Assembly (NCBI RefSeq): GCF_001189965.1 | Contig: NZ_LFLU01000002.1 | Span: 186,001-250,000, forward strand | DNA: 64,000 bases | Origin: Herbaspirillum rhizosphaerae | GTDB lineage: Bacteria > Pseudomonadota > Gammaproteobacteria > Burkholderiales > Burkholderiaceae_D | Reading direction: 5' to 3' | Program-made: the position numbers and the translations under genes | Part shown: positions 48,466 to 57,210 of the stretch, piece by piece | Position numbering within the stretch: position 1 is the stretch's first letter | Layout of the letters: every line of letters starts with the position of its first letter | The notes under the pieces: generated by a model | The model's input: the letters and a program-made list of their open reading frames with translations, nothing else | Database searches by the model: none | Told to the model about the DNA's origin: nothing

Positions 48466-50574
48466 TCACTTCCCCTTCCTCTCCGTAGTCAACTGCTCCA
48501 CCACATGCCGCGGCGCCTCGGCATAATGCTTGAACTCCATCGTATAAGTCGCGCGCCCTTGCGTCGCCGACCGCAACGAAGTCGAATAGCCGAACATCTC
48601 CGACAGCGGCACTTCGGCCTTGATGATCTTGCCGCCGCCGCCGGCGATTTCGTCCATTCCCTGCACCATGCCGCGACGCGACGACAAATCGCCCATCACT
48701 GTGCCGGCGTAGTCTTCCGGCGTTTCCACCTCGACCGCCATCATCGGCTCCAGTAGCACCGGGCTGGCCCGGCGCATGCCTTCCTTGAACGCCATCGAGC
48801 CGGCCATGCGGAACGCATTTTCGTTCGAGTCGACGTCATGGTAAGAACCGAAGGTCAGCGTCGCACGGATATCGACCACCGGATAACCGGCCAGCACGCC
48901 GCTGCCCAGCGTTTCCTGAATGCCCTTGTCGACCGCAGGAATGAATTCGCGCGGCACCACGCCGCCCTTGATGGCGTCGACGAATTCGTAGCCCTTGCCG
49001 GGCGGCAGCGGTTCCAGCTTCAGCACCACGTGGCCGTACTGGCCGCGTCCGCCGGATTGCTTGACGAATTTGCCTTCGACATCTTCCACGGTCGAGCGAA
49101 TCGCTTCGCGGTAAGCCACCTGCGGCTTGCCGACGGTGGCCTCGACGTTGAACTCGCGCTTCATGCGATCGACCAGGATTTCCAGATGCAACTCGCCCAT
49201 GCCGGAAATAATGGTCTGGCCCGATTCTTCATCGGTGCGCACGCGGAACGACGGATCTTCCTGTGCCAGGCGATTCAGGGCGATGCCCATCTTCTCCTGG
49301 TCGGCCTTGGTCTTCGGTTCCACTGCCTGTGAAATCACCGGCTCAGGGAAGACCATGCGCTCCAGGATGATCACGTGATCCGGATCGGTCAGCGTGTCGC
49401 CCGTGGTGACGTCCTTCAGCCCGACTGCGGCGGCGATGTCGCCTGCATACACTTCCTTGATTTCCTTGCGCTCATTCGCATGCATCTGCAGGATGCGGCC
49501 CAGGCGTTCCTTCTTGCCCTTGATCGGGTTGTAGACGGTGTCGCCCGAATTGACCATGCCCGAATACGCACGGAAGAAAACCAGCTGGCCGACGAACGGG
49601 TCGGTCATGATCTTGAATGCCAGCGCCGAGAATTTTTCGTCGTCCGCAGGATGGCGTTCAATCTCATTGTCGTCTTCATCGTGACCCTTGATCGCCGGCA
49701 CGTCGATTGGCGACGGCAGGTAATCGATCACGGCGTCGAGCATGGCTTGCACGCCCTTGTTCTTGAAGGCGCTGCCGGCCAGCATCGGCACGATTTCACC
49801 GGCGATGGTGCGCAGGCGCAGGCCGTGCTTGATGTCGGCTTCGGTCAGGGGCGTGCCGCTGAGATATTTCTCCAGCAGTTGTTCGTTGGCTTCCGCGGCC
49901 TGCTCGATCATCTTGTCGTGCCACTCGCGCGCGGTCTCCTCGAGGTCGGCCGGAATCGGCTGGTACTCGAACTTGACGCCCTGGCTTTCTTCATCCCAGA
50001 TGATAGCTTTCATCTTGACCAGATCGATCACGCCCTGGAAATTGTCTTCCGCGCCGATCGGAATCTGGATCGGCACGGCGTTGCCTTTCAGGCGTTCGCC
50101 GATCTGTTTCTGCACGCGGAAAAAGTCCGCGCCGACACGGTCCATCTTGTTGACGAAGGCCATGCGCGGCACGGCGTACTTGTTCGCCTGGCGCCACACG
50201 GTTTCCGATTGCGGCTGCACGCCGCCGACCGAGTCATAGACCATGACCGCGCCGTCGAGCACGCGCATCGAGCGTTCGACTTCAATCGTGAAGTCGACGT
50301 GGCCCGGTGTGTCGATGATGTTGATGCGATGTTCCGGATAATTGCCGGCCATGCCTTTCCAGAAGGCGGTGGTGGCGGCGGAGGTGATCGTGATGCCGCG
50401 TTCCTGCTCCTGCTCCATCCAGTCCATGGTGGCGGCGCCGTCATGCACTTCACCGATCTTGTGGTTGACACCGGTATAAAACAGGATGCGCTCGGTGGTC
50501 GTGGTTTTACCGGCATCGATGTGCGCACTGATACCGATGTTTCGGTAATGTTCTATACGGGTCTTGCGTGTCAT
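48466..50574 (-). CDS. fusA: Elongation factor G
   Basis: A 702-residue translational GTPase. G1 is AHIDAGKTT (residues 17-25), then [12 protein letters not shown] and NKMD, followed by EF-G domains II to V. It drives translocation of tRNA and mRNA on the ribosome. I start it at the ATG at 50574 ([10 protein letters not shown]), with AAAGGAA 8 bases upstream; an upstream in-frame start is not supported. It stands alone here and not in the rpsL-rpsG-fusA-tuf operon, so it may be a second EF-G copy. Confidence 0.95.
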   Translation of the reverse strand: MTRKTRIEHYRNIGISAHIDAGKTTTTERILFYTGVNHKIGEVHDGAATMDWMEQEQERGITITSAATTAFWKGMAGNYPEHRINIIDTPGHVDFTIEVERSMRVLDGAVMVYDSVGGVQPQSETVWRQANKYAVPRMAFVNKMDRVGADFFRVQKQIGERLKGNAVPIQIPIGAEDNFQGVIDLVKMKAIIWDEESQGVKFEYQPIPADLEETAREWHDKMIEQAAEANEQLLEKYLSGTPLTEADIKHGLRLRTIAGEIVPMLAGSAFKNKGVQAMLDAVIDYLPSPIDVPAIKGHDEDDNEIERHPADDEKFSALAFKIMTDPFVGQLVFFRAYSGMVNSGDTVYNPIKGKKERLGRILQMHANERKEIKEVYAGDIAAAVGLKDVTTGDTLTDPDHVIILERMVFPEPVISQAVEPKTKADQEKMGIALNRLAQEDPSFRVRTDEESGQTIISGMGELHLEILVDRMKREFNVEATVGKPQVAYREAIRSTVEDVEGKFVKQSGGRGQYGHVVLKLEPLPPGKGYEFVDAIKGGVVPREFIPAVDKGIQETLGSGVLAGYPVVDIRATLTFGSYHDVDSNENAFRMAGSMAFKEGMRRASPVLLEPMMAVEVETPEDYAGTVMGDLSSRRGMVQGMDEIAGGGGKIIKAEVPLSEMFGYSTSLRSATQGRATYTMEFKHYAEAPRHVVEQLTTERKGK

Positions 50575-50779
50575 GACATTTCCTTTCGTTACATCGTGGG
50601 ATGAACCGGCAGAAAGCAATCGCAGCGGATTCACATTATGCGCATATTTTGACGCAGCATGTGATCCGCCGATACTGGCCGAAAGTCTGGTTAAACAAGC
50701 AACTCTCGGATCTCTCCGGTTCGGCTCGGCTTTCTCGCAGAGGAGACAAGAAAGCGCTGCGCATCATCATAGTCTGTAT

Positions 50780-50801
50780 TTATGTAATGCGTGTTACATA
50801 A
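50780..50801. promoter_or_regulatory. Candidate TetR-type operator
   Basis: TTATGTAA and TTACATAA are perfect 8-base inverted arms with a 6-base spacer (TGCGTG). It lies 34 bases upstream of the likely -35 box of the TetR gene. Size and symmetry fit an operator bound by a TetR-family dimer, possibly for autoregulation. Confidence 0.55.
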
Positions 50802-50834
50802 TAGTTTTCTCCTGAAATCGCTGTCAAGGTATTT

Positions 50835-50863
50835 TTGTAATTCAGATTAAAGTAAGCTACACT
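50835..50863 (+). promoter_or_regulatory. Promoter of the TetR gene
   Basis: TTGTAA (50835-50840) and TACACT (50858-50863) lie 17 bases apart, about 45 bases before the start codon. Confidence 0.55.
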
Positions 50864-50908
50864 GGTCGCAGAAAACCCACAGCAATGTGATCACGAAGGA
50901 GCATTCCC

Positions 50909-51529
50909 ATGCAGCAAACAAGAGGGCGGCCGCGCAGTTTCGACCGAGACGAAGCGCTACGCCTGGCAATGCAGGTATTCTGGAGCAAGGGCTATGAAGG
51001 CACGACCATGGCCGATCTGACGACTGCCATCGGCGTCAAGGCGCCCAGTCTCTACGCCGCATTCGGCGACAAGAACGCGCTGTTCCGCGAAGCCGTCGAG
51101 TTCTATTCGACGACTACCGCCGCCGCGCCGATGAACGCCTTGAAAGAAGGCCTCGGCGTACGCGAGGACGTATTCAACATGTTGCACGCCAGTATCGACA
51201 CCTTTGCCGGCAAGGGATGCATGGTGGTGACCTCGGCCATCAATTGCGCGCCGGAAAACAGCGCGCACGCCGAAGAGTTGCGGGCGCGCCGCCACAAAAA
51301 ACGCGCCGCCCTGGACAAGCGTTTCCGCCAGGCGCAAACGCAGGGAGAGTTGAGCGCCGATGCTGATATCGACGGCCTCAGCGACTTCTACACGGCTGTG
51401 CTGCACGGCCTGTCGCTGAGCGCGCGCGACGGCGTCAGCTGCGAGCGTCTGGCCAATACCATTTGTCACGCGATGAAGGCGCTCGACGCCCTATTGATCG
51501 CGCCAAAGAAAAAACGCGCAGTGCAATAA
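50909..51529 (+). CDS. TetR/AcrR family transcriptional regulator
   Basis: A 206-residue protein with an N-terminal helix-turn-helix (RGRPRSFDRDEALRLAMQVF, then MADLTTAIGVKAPSLYAAFGD, about residues 5-60) and an all-helical ligand domain. GAAGGAG precedes the ATG. The wording of the ligand domain (CMVVTSAINCAPEN) is that of a common TetR group near oxidoreductases. Its target genes are not evident; a perfect palindrome upstream suggests it controls itself. A terminator follows directly. Confidence 0.9.
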   Translation: MQQTRGRPRSFDRDEALRLAMQVFWSKGYEGTTMADLTTAIGVKAPSLYAAFGDKNALFREAVEFYSTTTAAAPMNALKEGLGVREDVFNMLHASIDTFAGKGCMVVTSAINCAPENSAHAEELRARRHKKRAALDKRFRQAQTQGELSADADIDGLSDFYTAVLHGLSLSARDGVSCERLANTICHAMKALDALLIAPKKKRAVQ

Positions 51530-51567
51530 AAAACGCCGGCAGATCCAAGGATCAACCGGCGTTTTTC
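51528..51567. terminator. Terminator between tetR and rdgC
   Basis: AAACGCCGG pairs with CCGGCGTTT, with an inner GATCC/GGATC pairing at the tip and T5 after. It can serve both convergent genes. Confidence 0.85.
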
Positions 51568-51589
51568 TTATGCGATCGACTACAAACGA

Positions 51590-52516
51590 TCAGGCCGCCA
51601 ATGCCGCCGATCCGTCGTTCTCGCGTAACTGGCCGCCCAGTGCTTCGATCAGGTCGGCCAGCATCTTGCTTACTTCGCCTGTCATCAGCATGAAGTCGCC
51701 GTCAAAGCGTTCGTCGTCATTCTTGTTCGTCACGTCGCTGTCTTCTTTCAGCACATCCAGCGGCGCGATCTTCTTGACGCTCAGGTTTTCCGTCAGCACG
51801 AAGGACACGCGGTCGTTCCAGGTCAACGCCAGGCGCGTGCATTGCTTGCCCGATTCGATATGGCGGCGCACGTCGTCCGGTTCCAGCGTGTGGCGCACGA
51901 AACGCACGGTCGCCTTGCTGTCGCCGCTGGCGCGCAGTTCAGTATCCTGATCCACGGTGAAGCCGCTTGGCGCTTCATCCGACGCCAGCCAGTCGGTCAT
52001 CGACGACAAGGGCGAGCGCACGGTGCGCAGGGTCTCCAGCGGGAATTTCGGAATCGCCTTCAACAACAGTTTCAGGACTTCTTCCGCCTTGCCGGAACTG
52101 CCGGCATCGACGATCAGCCAACCGTTGACCGGATCGATCCAGGTCCAGGTGCTGCGCACGATACTGAAGGCGCGCGGCAACAATTCATCGGTGACTTGTT
52201 CTTTCAATTCCTTGGTCTGCTTGCGACCAGGAGGAAAACCTTGTTGTTCTTCCAACTCGGCGGCGCGCGCCTTGGTGACCTGATTGACCACGGTGCTGGG
52301 CAGCAGTTTCTTCTCGGTGTCCAGCTTCAGCAGGAACTGGCGGTTGACGACGTGCACCAGCTGTTCATTGCCGCGCGGCGAAACCCAGCCCTGCGATTGC
52401 ATTTCCAGGCTGGGGCAGGCGGCAAATGATTGCGGCGCGAGATAGGATTCGAGCTGTTCGGCGCTGATGGCCCAAGGTGCGGGAAGGCGATAAATCTGAA
52501 GGTTCTTAAACCACAT
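51590..52516 (-). CDS. rdgC: Recombination-associated protein RdgC
   Basis: A 308-residue protein beginning [15 protein letters not shown], the hallmark RdgC N-terminus, with the C-terminal segment [20 protein letters not shown] also typical. RdgC forms a ring dimer around DNA and limits RecA activity. Length is normal (about 300). It converges with the TetR gene and lies next to dinB, another DNA-damage gene, on the same strand (120-base gap). Confidence 0.95.
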   Translation of the reverse strand: MWFKNLQIYRLPAPWAISAEQLESYLAPQSFAACPSLEMQSQGWVSPRGNEQLVHVVNRQFLLKLDTEKKLLPSTVVNQVTKARAAELEEQQGFPPGRKQTKELKEQVTDELLPRAFSIVRSTWTWIDPVNGWLIVDAGSSGKAEEVLKLLLKAIPKFPLETLRTVRSPLSSMTDWLASDEAPSGFTVDQDTELRASGDSKATVRFVRHTLEPDDVRRHIESGKQCTRLALTWNDRVSFVLTENLSVKKIAPLDVLKEDSDVTNKNDDERFDGDFMLMTGEVSKMLADLIEALGGQLRENDGSAALAA

Positions 52517-52636
52517 GGCGTTCGGGCAAAAGCGTCCATTTTACACGCAGCGGCAATCAAGCCGACCATTTGGAAATACTTTATCTGCGACCGCGGCGGC
52601 GAATGTGAACGTGTGCGGTGCCCCGCTCAACATCCG

Positions 52637-53791
52637 CTATTCAAAGCCCAGCTGGCCTTGCAACAAGGCATCGTTCTCCGGCGCGTCGTCGCCTTTCGAC
52701 AATGCGCCCACCCGGACACCCAGCAGGCGTATGCGTTGTTCCAGCGGCACGCGTCGCAGACATTCGCCCGCTGCGCGGCGGATCGTGGCGGAATCGGCGA
52801 CAGACGCCGGCAGCGTGACGTCGCGCGTGACCGTCGAGAAATCGGCGTAGCGCAGCTTGATGCCGATGGTGCGTCCCACGTATCCCTTGCGATGCAGGTC
52901 ATCGGCCACGCGCATGCATAGCGCGGTGAAGATCTCGGACAGTTTTTCCCTATCCTGGCGCGCGTGCAGGTCGCGCTCAAAAGTGGTTTCCCGGCTGATC
53001 GACTTCGGTTCCGAACTGGTGGACACCGGACGCTCGTCGATGCCTTGCGCCACATTGCTCAGCCAGGCCGAATAGCTGCGCCCGAAATGGTCCTGCAACA
53101 GGCCGGCATCGGCCCGGGCCAGATCGCCGACGGTCAGGATGCCGAGCGCGGTCAGTTTTTCCGCCGCCTTGGGCCCGATGCCGTTGATCTTGCGCGCCGG
53201 CAGCGGCCATATCCGTACCGGCACGTCTTCCATCGCGAGGATGGTCAGGCCGTTGGGTTTTTCCAGATCCGAGCAGATCTTGGCGAGCAGCTTGTTGGGC
53301 GCGATGCCGATCGAACACGACAGGCCGGTGGCTGCGCGCACGGCCTCCTTGATGCGCGTCGCCAGGGCGCGGGTGTCTTCCTGGTGCAGGCTCAGGTCGA
53401 GGTAGATCTCATCAATTCCCCTATCCTCGATCAGCGGAGCGATTTCCGCCACCGCCTTTTTGAACAACCGCGAATAATGCCGGTACGAGTCGAAATCCAC
53501 CGGCAGCAAAACCGCATCAGGCGCCAGCTGCGACGCTTTCATCATGCCCATTGCCGAGAACACGCCCAGCGCGCGCGCTTCATAGGTTGACGTCGTAATG
53601 ACGCCGCGGCCGACGTAGTCGCGCAGCCTGGCAAACTCGCGCGTCCCATCTTCACGCATGACCGGCTGATGCACCGAACGGCCGCCGATGACGACGGCCT
53701 GGCCGCGCAGCTCCGGATAGCGCAGCAGTTCGACCGATGCATAGAATGCATCCATATCGAGGTGCGCGATGCGGCGAGTGGCGGTGTTCAT
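52637..53791 (-). CDS. dinB: DNA polymerase IV
   Basis: A 384-residue Y-family polymerase. The catalytic carboxylates are in AHLDMDAFYASVE (Asp12, Asp14) and GIDEIYLDLS. The finger region has CSIGIAPNKLLAKICSDLEKPNG and a helix-hairpin-helix follows (INGIGPKAAEKLTALGI). It performs error-prone bypass synthesis. I choose the ATG at 53791; an ATG at 53818 would add nine residues, and neither has a clear ribosome site. No LexA box was found by eye. Confidence 0.93.
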   Translation of the reverse strand: MNTATRRIAHLDMDAFYASVELLRYPELRGQAVVIGGRSVHQPVMREDGTREFARLRDYVGRGVITTSTYEARALGVFSAMGMMKASQLAPDAVLLPVDFDSYRHYSRLFKKAVAEIAPLIEDRGIDEIYLDLSLHQEDTRALATRIKEAVRAATGLSCSIGIAPNKLLAKICSDLEKPNGLTILAMEDVPVRIWPLPARKINGIGPKAAEKLTALGILTVGDLARADAGLLQDHFGRSYSAWLSNVAQGIDERPVSTSSEPKSISRETTFERDLHARQDREKLSEIFTALCMRVADDLHRKGYVGRTIGIKLRYADFSTVTRDVTLPASVADSATIRRAAGECLRRVPLEQRIRLLGVRVGALSKGDDAPENDALLQGQLGFE

Positions 53792-53839
53792 GGAAGAGGG
53801 GCGGTGGTCAATGTGCATCCGGCAGGCAGCCGGAGCCGA

Positions 53840-54052
53840 TCAGTAGTGCGGCGGTCTTTCGTTCTCGATGCTGCGTTGCTCGCTGATGCTGTTGGCGGTG
53901 TCCTTGACTTGCCGCGCCAGCGTGGTCAGCAGCTTTTCGAGTTCGTCGATTTTCTTTTGCTGCTCATAGACGATCTTGTTGAGCGCATCGACAGTATCTT
54001 CCTGATGTGTCAGTTTCAGCTCGATGTCGACCAGACGTTCTTCGTCGATCAT
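53840..54052 (-). CDS. slyX: SlyX family protein
   Basis: A 70-residue protein consisting almost entirely of a coiled coil: ERLVDIELKLTHQEDTVDAL and VYEQQKKIDELEKLL, with the SlyX-style short Pro-Pro-His-Tyr tail. AAGGAG precedes the ATG. The start overlaps the stop of the upstream flavoprotein gene by four bases. The function of SlyX is not known. Confidence 0.85.
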   Translation of the reverse strand: MIDEERLVDIELKLTHQEDTVDALNKIVYEQQKKIDELEKLLTTLARQVKDTANSISEQRSIENERPPHY

Positions 54053-55326
54053 GATGTTTTCTCCTTGTCGGTTGAAGGTATGTTCAACCAGCGCAACGCG
54101 CCTTGTGCGGCAACACGGCCGCTGGCGAAACAGGCGGTCAGCAGATAGCCGCCGGTAGGCGCTTCCCAATCCAGCATCTCGCCGGCGCAGAATACGCCGG
54201 GCACGGGACGCAGCATCAGATCGTCATTCATGGCTTCGAATGGTACACCGCCGGCGCTGCTGATGGCTTCGTCGATCGGCCGCGGCGCGCGCAGCCGGAC
54301 CGGCAGTTCCTTGATGGCGTGCGCCAGCTTGTGCATGTCCTGGAAATCCTCAGCGTCGGTGCATTCGCGCAGCAGCGCTGCTTTCGCGCCCTTGAGTTTG
54401 AGACGGCTCTGCAGGTGGCTGGACATCGAACGCGCGCCGCGCGGATGCTGCAATTCGCTCAATACGCGCGAGGGCATCCAGTCCGGCAGCAAATCCAGAT
54501 ACAGCGTCGCCGGCGCGGACGGCGTGATGGCGTCGCGCAAGGGCGCGGACAGCGCATAGATCAGACCGCCTTCGATGCCGGTGTCGGTAATGACGCACTC
54601 GCCCTGGCGGCGCAAGGACGTGCCGTCGCTCAGCATGACGGTTGCGGCGACGGTCTTGAGCGGTTCTCCGGCAGCGCGGTTGCGGAAGTGCTCGCTCCAG
54701 TCGACGTCGAAGCCGCAGTTGGACGGCTGCAAGGGCGCCAGATCGACGCCGCGTTCGCGCAGCAGCGCCATCCACGCGCCGTCCGAACCGAGCCGCGCCC
54801 AACTGCCGCCGCCCAGCGCCAGAATGCTGGCAGAGGCGGAAGCCGAGACTTCTCCTTCCGGTGTGGCGAAACGCAGCTTGCCGTCGGCGTCCCATCCTTG
54901 CCAGCGATGCCGCATGTGGAAGCGCACACCGGCTTCGCGCAGACGATGCAGCCAGGCGCGCAGCAAGGGCGCCGCTTTCATGTCGGTAGGGAAAACGCGG
55001 CCGGAACTGCCGACGAAGGTATCGATGCCGAGCCCGTGTATCCACGCGCGCAACTGATCCGGGCCGAAGTCTTGCAACATGGCTGCGATCTCGTTGCGGC
55101 GCGTGCCGTAGCGGGAGAGAAAGCCGTCGATGTCTTCCGAGTGGGTGATGTTCATGCCGCCCTTGCCGGCCAGCAAAAACTTGCGTCCGACCGACGGCAT
55201 CGCATCGTACAGATCGACCTGCACGCCCTTGAGCGCCAGCACTTCGGCGGCCATCAGGCCGGCCGGGCCGCCGCCGACGATGGCTACCGTGGTGACGGCT
55301 TGCGGATCAGTGGCGGGATGGGGCAC
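54049..55326 (-). CDS. BaiN-type NAD(P)/FAD-dependent oxidoreductase
   Basis: A 425-residue flavoprotein of the HI0933/BaiN group. The dinucleotide motif VAIVGGGPAGLMAAEVLALKG is near the N-terminus, AGKGGMNITHSED follows, and the C-terminal FAD motif is GVFCAGEMLDWEAPTGGY. The conserved ALGGGSWARLGSDG also fits the TIGR03862-type branch. The reaction is not established for this branch. It overlaps the permease gene upstream by 20 bases and slyX downstream by four, so it sits inside a tightly packed minus-strand operon. Confidence 0.87.
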   Translation of the reverse strand: MPHPATDPQAVTTVAIVGGGPAGLMAAEVLALKGVQVDLYDAMPSVGRKFLLAGKGGMNITHSEDIDGFLSRYGTRRNEIAAMLQDFGPDQLRAWIHGLGIDTFVGSSGRVFPTDMKAAPLLRAWLHRLREAGVRFHMRHRWQGWDADGKLRFATPEGEVSASASASILALGGGSWARLGSDGAWMALLRERGVDLAPLQPSNCGFDVDWSEHFRNRAAGEPLKTVAATVMLSDGTSLRRQGECVITDTGIEGGLIYALSAPLRDAITPSAPATLYLDLLPDWMPSRVLSELQHPRGARSMSSHLQSRLKLKGAKAALLRECTDAEDFQDMHKLAHAIKELPVRLRAPRPIDEAISSAGGVPFEAMNDDLMLRPVPGVFCAGEMLDWEAPTGGYLLTACFASGRVAAQGALRWLNIPSTDKEKTS

Positions 55327-56050
55327 TGTATTTCTTTTCCAGTCGGGCGACCAGCATGGCCAGACAAATGGTCATCGTGAAGTACACCACCGAGATCGTG
55401 ATGTACGGTTCCCAATAGCGGGAATAGTTGCCGGCGACGGTGCGCGCCGCGTAGGCCAGTTCGGCCAGGCCGATGGTCGACACCAGCGAAGAATCTTTCA
55501 GCAGCGTGATCGCTTCATTGCCCAGCGGCGGCAGCATGCGGCGAAACGCCTGCGGCAGGATGATGTAGCGCATGCGCAGGCGATAACCCATGCCCAGGCT
55601 CGATGCCGCATAGTTTTGGCCGCGGTCGATCGACTGGATGCCGGCGCGGAAAATTTCGGAGATGTAGGCCGCTGCGTTGAGCGACAAGGCCACGATGCCG
55701 GATACAAACGCGCCGTAATCCTGCTTGATGGCGCGCGCCAGCTCGCCCGAAATCAGCAGGCCGTGGTCCTGATGGATCAGCACCGGCATCACGGCGAAGT
55801 GGATCAGCAGAATCTGTACGAACAACGGCGTGCCGCGGAAAAACGCCACATAAAAGCCGGCGATCCACTTGGTCGCGCGCAACACGTATTTCCACGCGCC
55901 GTGCTGCACGTCGGCCAGCCGCAGCATGCCCAGCAACAGGCCCATCACGGTGCCCGCGATGATGCTGATCACGGCGACTTCCAGCGTCATGAAGAAGCCC
56001 TTGATGAACAGCGGCGCGTAGCCTTCGATGATGCTCCAGCGGAAATCCAT
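55307..56050 (-). CDS. Amino-acid ABC transporter permease
   Basis: A 247-residue protein with about five membrane spans and the HisMQ family signature. It opens FIKGFFMTLEVAVISIIAGT, and the EAA loop reads AASSLGMGYRLRMRYIILPQ with a downstream EAITLLKDSSLVSTIGLAEL. It would form a homodimeric channel for a polar amino acid. The binding-protein gene lies 133 bases upstream, separated by a terminator-like hairpin. No cognate ATPase gene is in the window. Confidence 0.92.
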   Translation of the reverse strand: MDFRWSIIEGYAPLFIKGFFMTLEVAVISIIAGTVMGLLLGMLRLADVQHGAWKYVLRATKWIAGFYVAFFRGTPLFVQILLIHFAVMPVLIHQDHGLLISGELARAIKQDYGAFVSGIVALSLNAAAYISEIFRAGIQSIDRGQNYAASSLGMGYRLRMRYIILPQAFRRMLPPLGNEAITLLKDSSLVSTIGLAELAYAARTVAGNYSRYWEPYITISVVYFTMTICLAMLVARLEKKYSAPSRH

Positions 56051-56074
56051 GGTGGGGAAAGAGAGTAGTGGACA

Positions 56075-56107
56075 TGAAAAATGCGCAATCCGGCCGGATT
56101 ACGCATT
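56075..56107 (-). terminator. Terminator between binding-protein and permease genes
   Basis: On the minus strand AAATGCG, AATCCG / CGGATT, CGCATTT fold into a nearly perfect 14-bp stem followed by TTTTT. Located between the ABC binding-protein gene and the permease gene, it would end most transcripts after the binding protein. Confidence 0.8.
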
Positions 56108-56183
56108 TGTTCGAATTATACCGCAGCGCCGCTGCCAGCCTTGATTCTCTTGATCGAAGGCCCGTCGCAACGCGAGGTAAAAA

Positions 56184-56981
56184 TTACTTCTTCGCGCCGA
56201 AGTATTGCGCGCTGATCTTGTCGAAAGTGCCGTCGGCCTTCAGGTCGGCCATGCCCTTGTTAACCTTGTTCAGCAACTCGGTGTTGCCCTTGCGCACGGC
56301 GATGCCGTAATACTCTTTCGGGAAGCCGGCGTCGGAGACGGTGCGCAGCTTGCTCGACGGATTATTGGTGATGTAGTTCTTGACCACCGCATCATCGGCC
56401 ACCACGGCGTCGACACCGCCGGTTTCCAGTTCTTTCAGGGCCAGCGGAGTGGAGTCCAGGCGCTTGATGTTGGCGCTGTTCTTGCCGAGCAGGTTCTGCA
56501 CCACTTCGTCGCCGGTCGTGGCGCTCTGCACGCCGACCTTCAGGGTCTTCAGATCGTCGAATTTTTGCACCTTGGTGTTGCTGTCCGCGACGGCGATCAA
56601 TTGCGATGCTTCGAAATACGGCTCGGAGAAATCGACGGTCTGTTTGCGCTCGTCGGTGATGGTGATGGCCGAGATCAGCAGGTCGCGGTCGCCTTGCGCC
56701 AGGAAATTGAAGAAGCCTTCAAACGGCGTCGGCACGAACTTCACTTCGATGCCGATTTTTTGCGCCAGCGCCTTCATCACGTCGATGTCGAAACCGACCA
56801 CGTTTTTCTGCTCGTTCTCAGCGGAGAACGGCGCATAAGCCGATTCCACGCCGACCAGATACACCTTGGCCGCCGGAGCGGCTGCCGGCGCCTGAGCGAC
56901 CGGTTCGTCTTTCTTGCCGCACGCGGACAGCGCGGACACCAGCGCCAATACTGGAACGAATTGTTTGAAGAACTTGCTCAT
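56184..56981 (-). CDS. Amino-acid ABC transporter substrate-binding lipoprotein
   Basis: A 265-residue family 3 binding protein. The signal ends LSAC with lipidation at Cys21, followed by an Ala/Pro linker. The binding domain has SAYAPFSAENEQKNVVGFDI, LISAITITDERK and VGVQSATTGDEVVQNL, giving the two lobes. The ligand residues suggest a polar amino acid (glutamine, arginine or glutamate-like), but this is not decided. It is the first gene of the minus-strand set and lies upstream of its permease. Confidence 0.9.
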   Translation of the reverse strand: MSKFFKQFVPVLALVSALSACGKKDEPVAQAPAAAPAAKVYLVGVESAYAPFSAENEQKNVVGFDIDVMKALAQKIGIEVKFVPTPFEGFFNFLAQGDRDLLISAITITDERKQTVDFSEPYFEASQLIAVADSNTKVQKFDDLKTLKVGVQSATTGDEVVQNLLGKNSANIKRLDSTPLALKELETGGVDAVVADDAVVKNYITNNPSSKLRTVSDAGFPKEYYGIAVRKGNTELLNKVNKGMADLKADGTFDKISAQYFGAKK

Positions 56982-57210
56982 GGGCTACCTTGTAAAAATG
57001 AAAACAATACGGACTCCGAAGCCGCACCGGCTGGTGCTTTCAGGGGAATTCGGAAAGGGGAGGATTGTAAACGTTTATGGCGCCGGCAAGCGCGTTTTGC
57101 GGAGAAATGCGGCGAAAAGAACAAGCCCGGCGCCTGAATGTTAAATAATATGCAAGATCTGCATTTTGCCGGCAAGCCCGGTCGCCACGCCGGGCGCTCC
57201 AGGTGCGGAA

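Larger units (their letters stand above)
50575..50908. other. Divergent region between fusA and the TetR gene
   Basis: This 334-base gap contains the two divergent promoters. On the tetR side there is a palindrome at 50780-50801 and a promoter at 50835-50863. On the fusA side I see the ribosome site but no clear -35/-10 pair. No further gene is supported. Confidence 0.6.
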
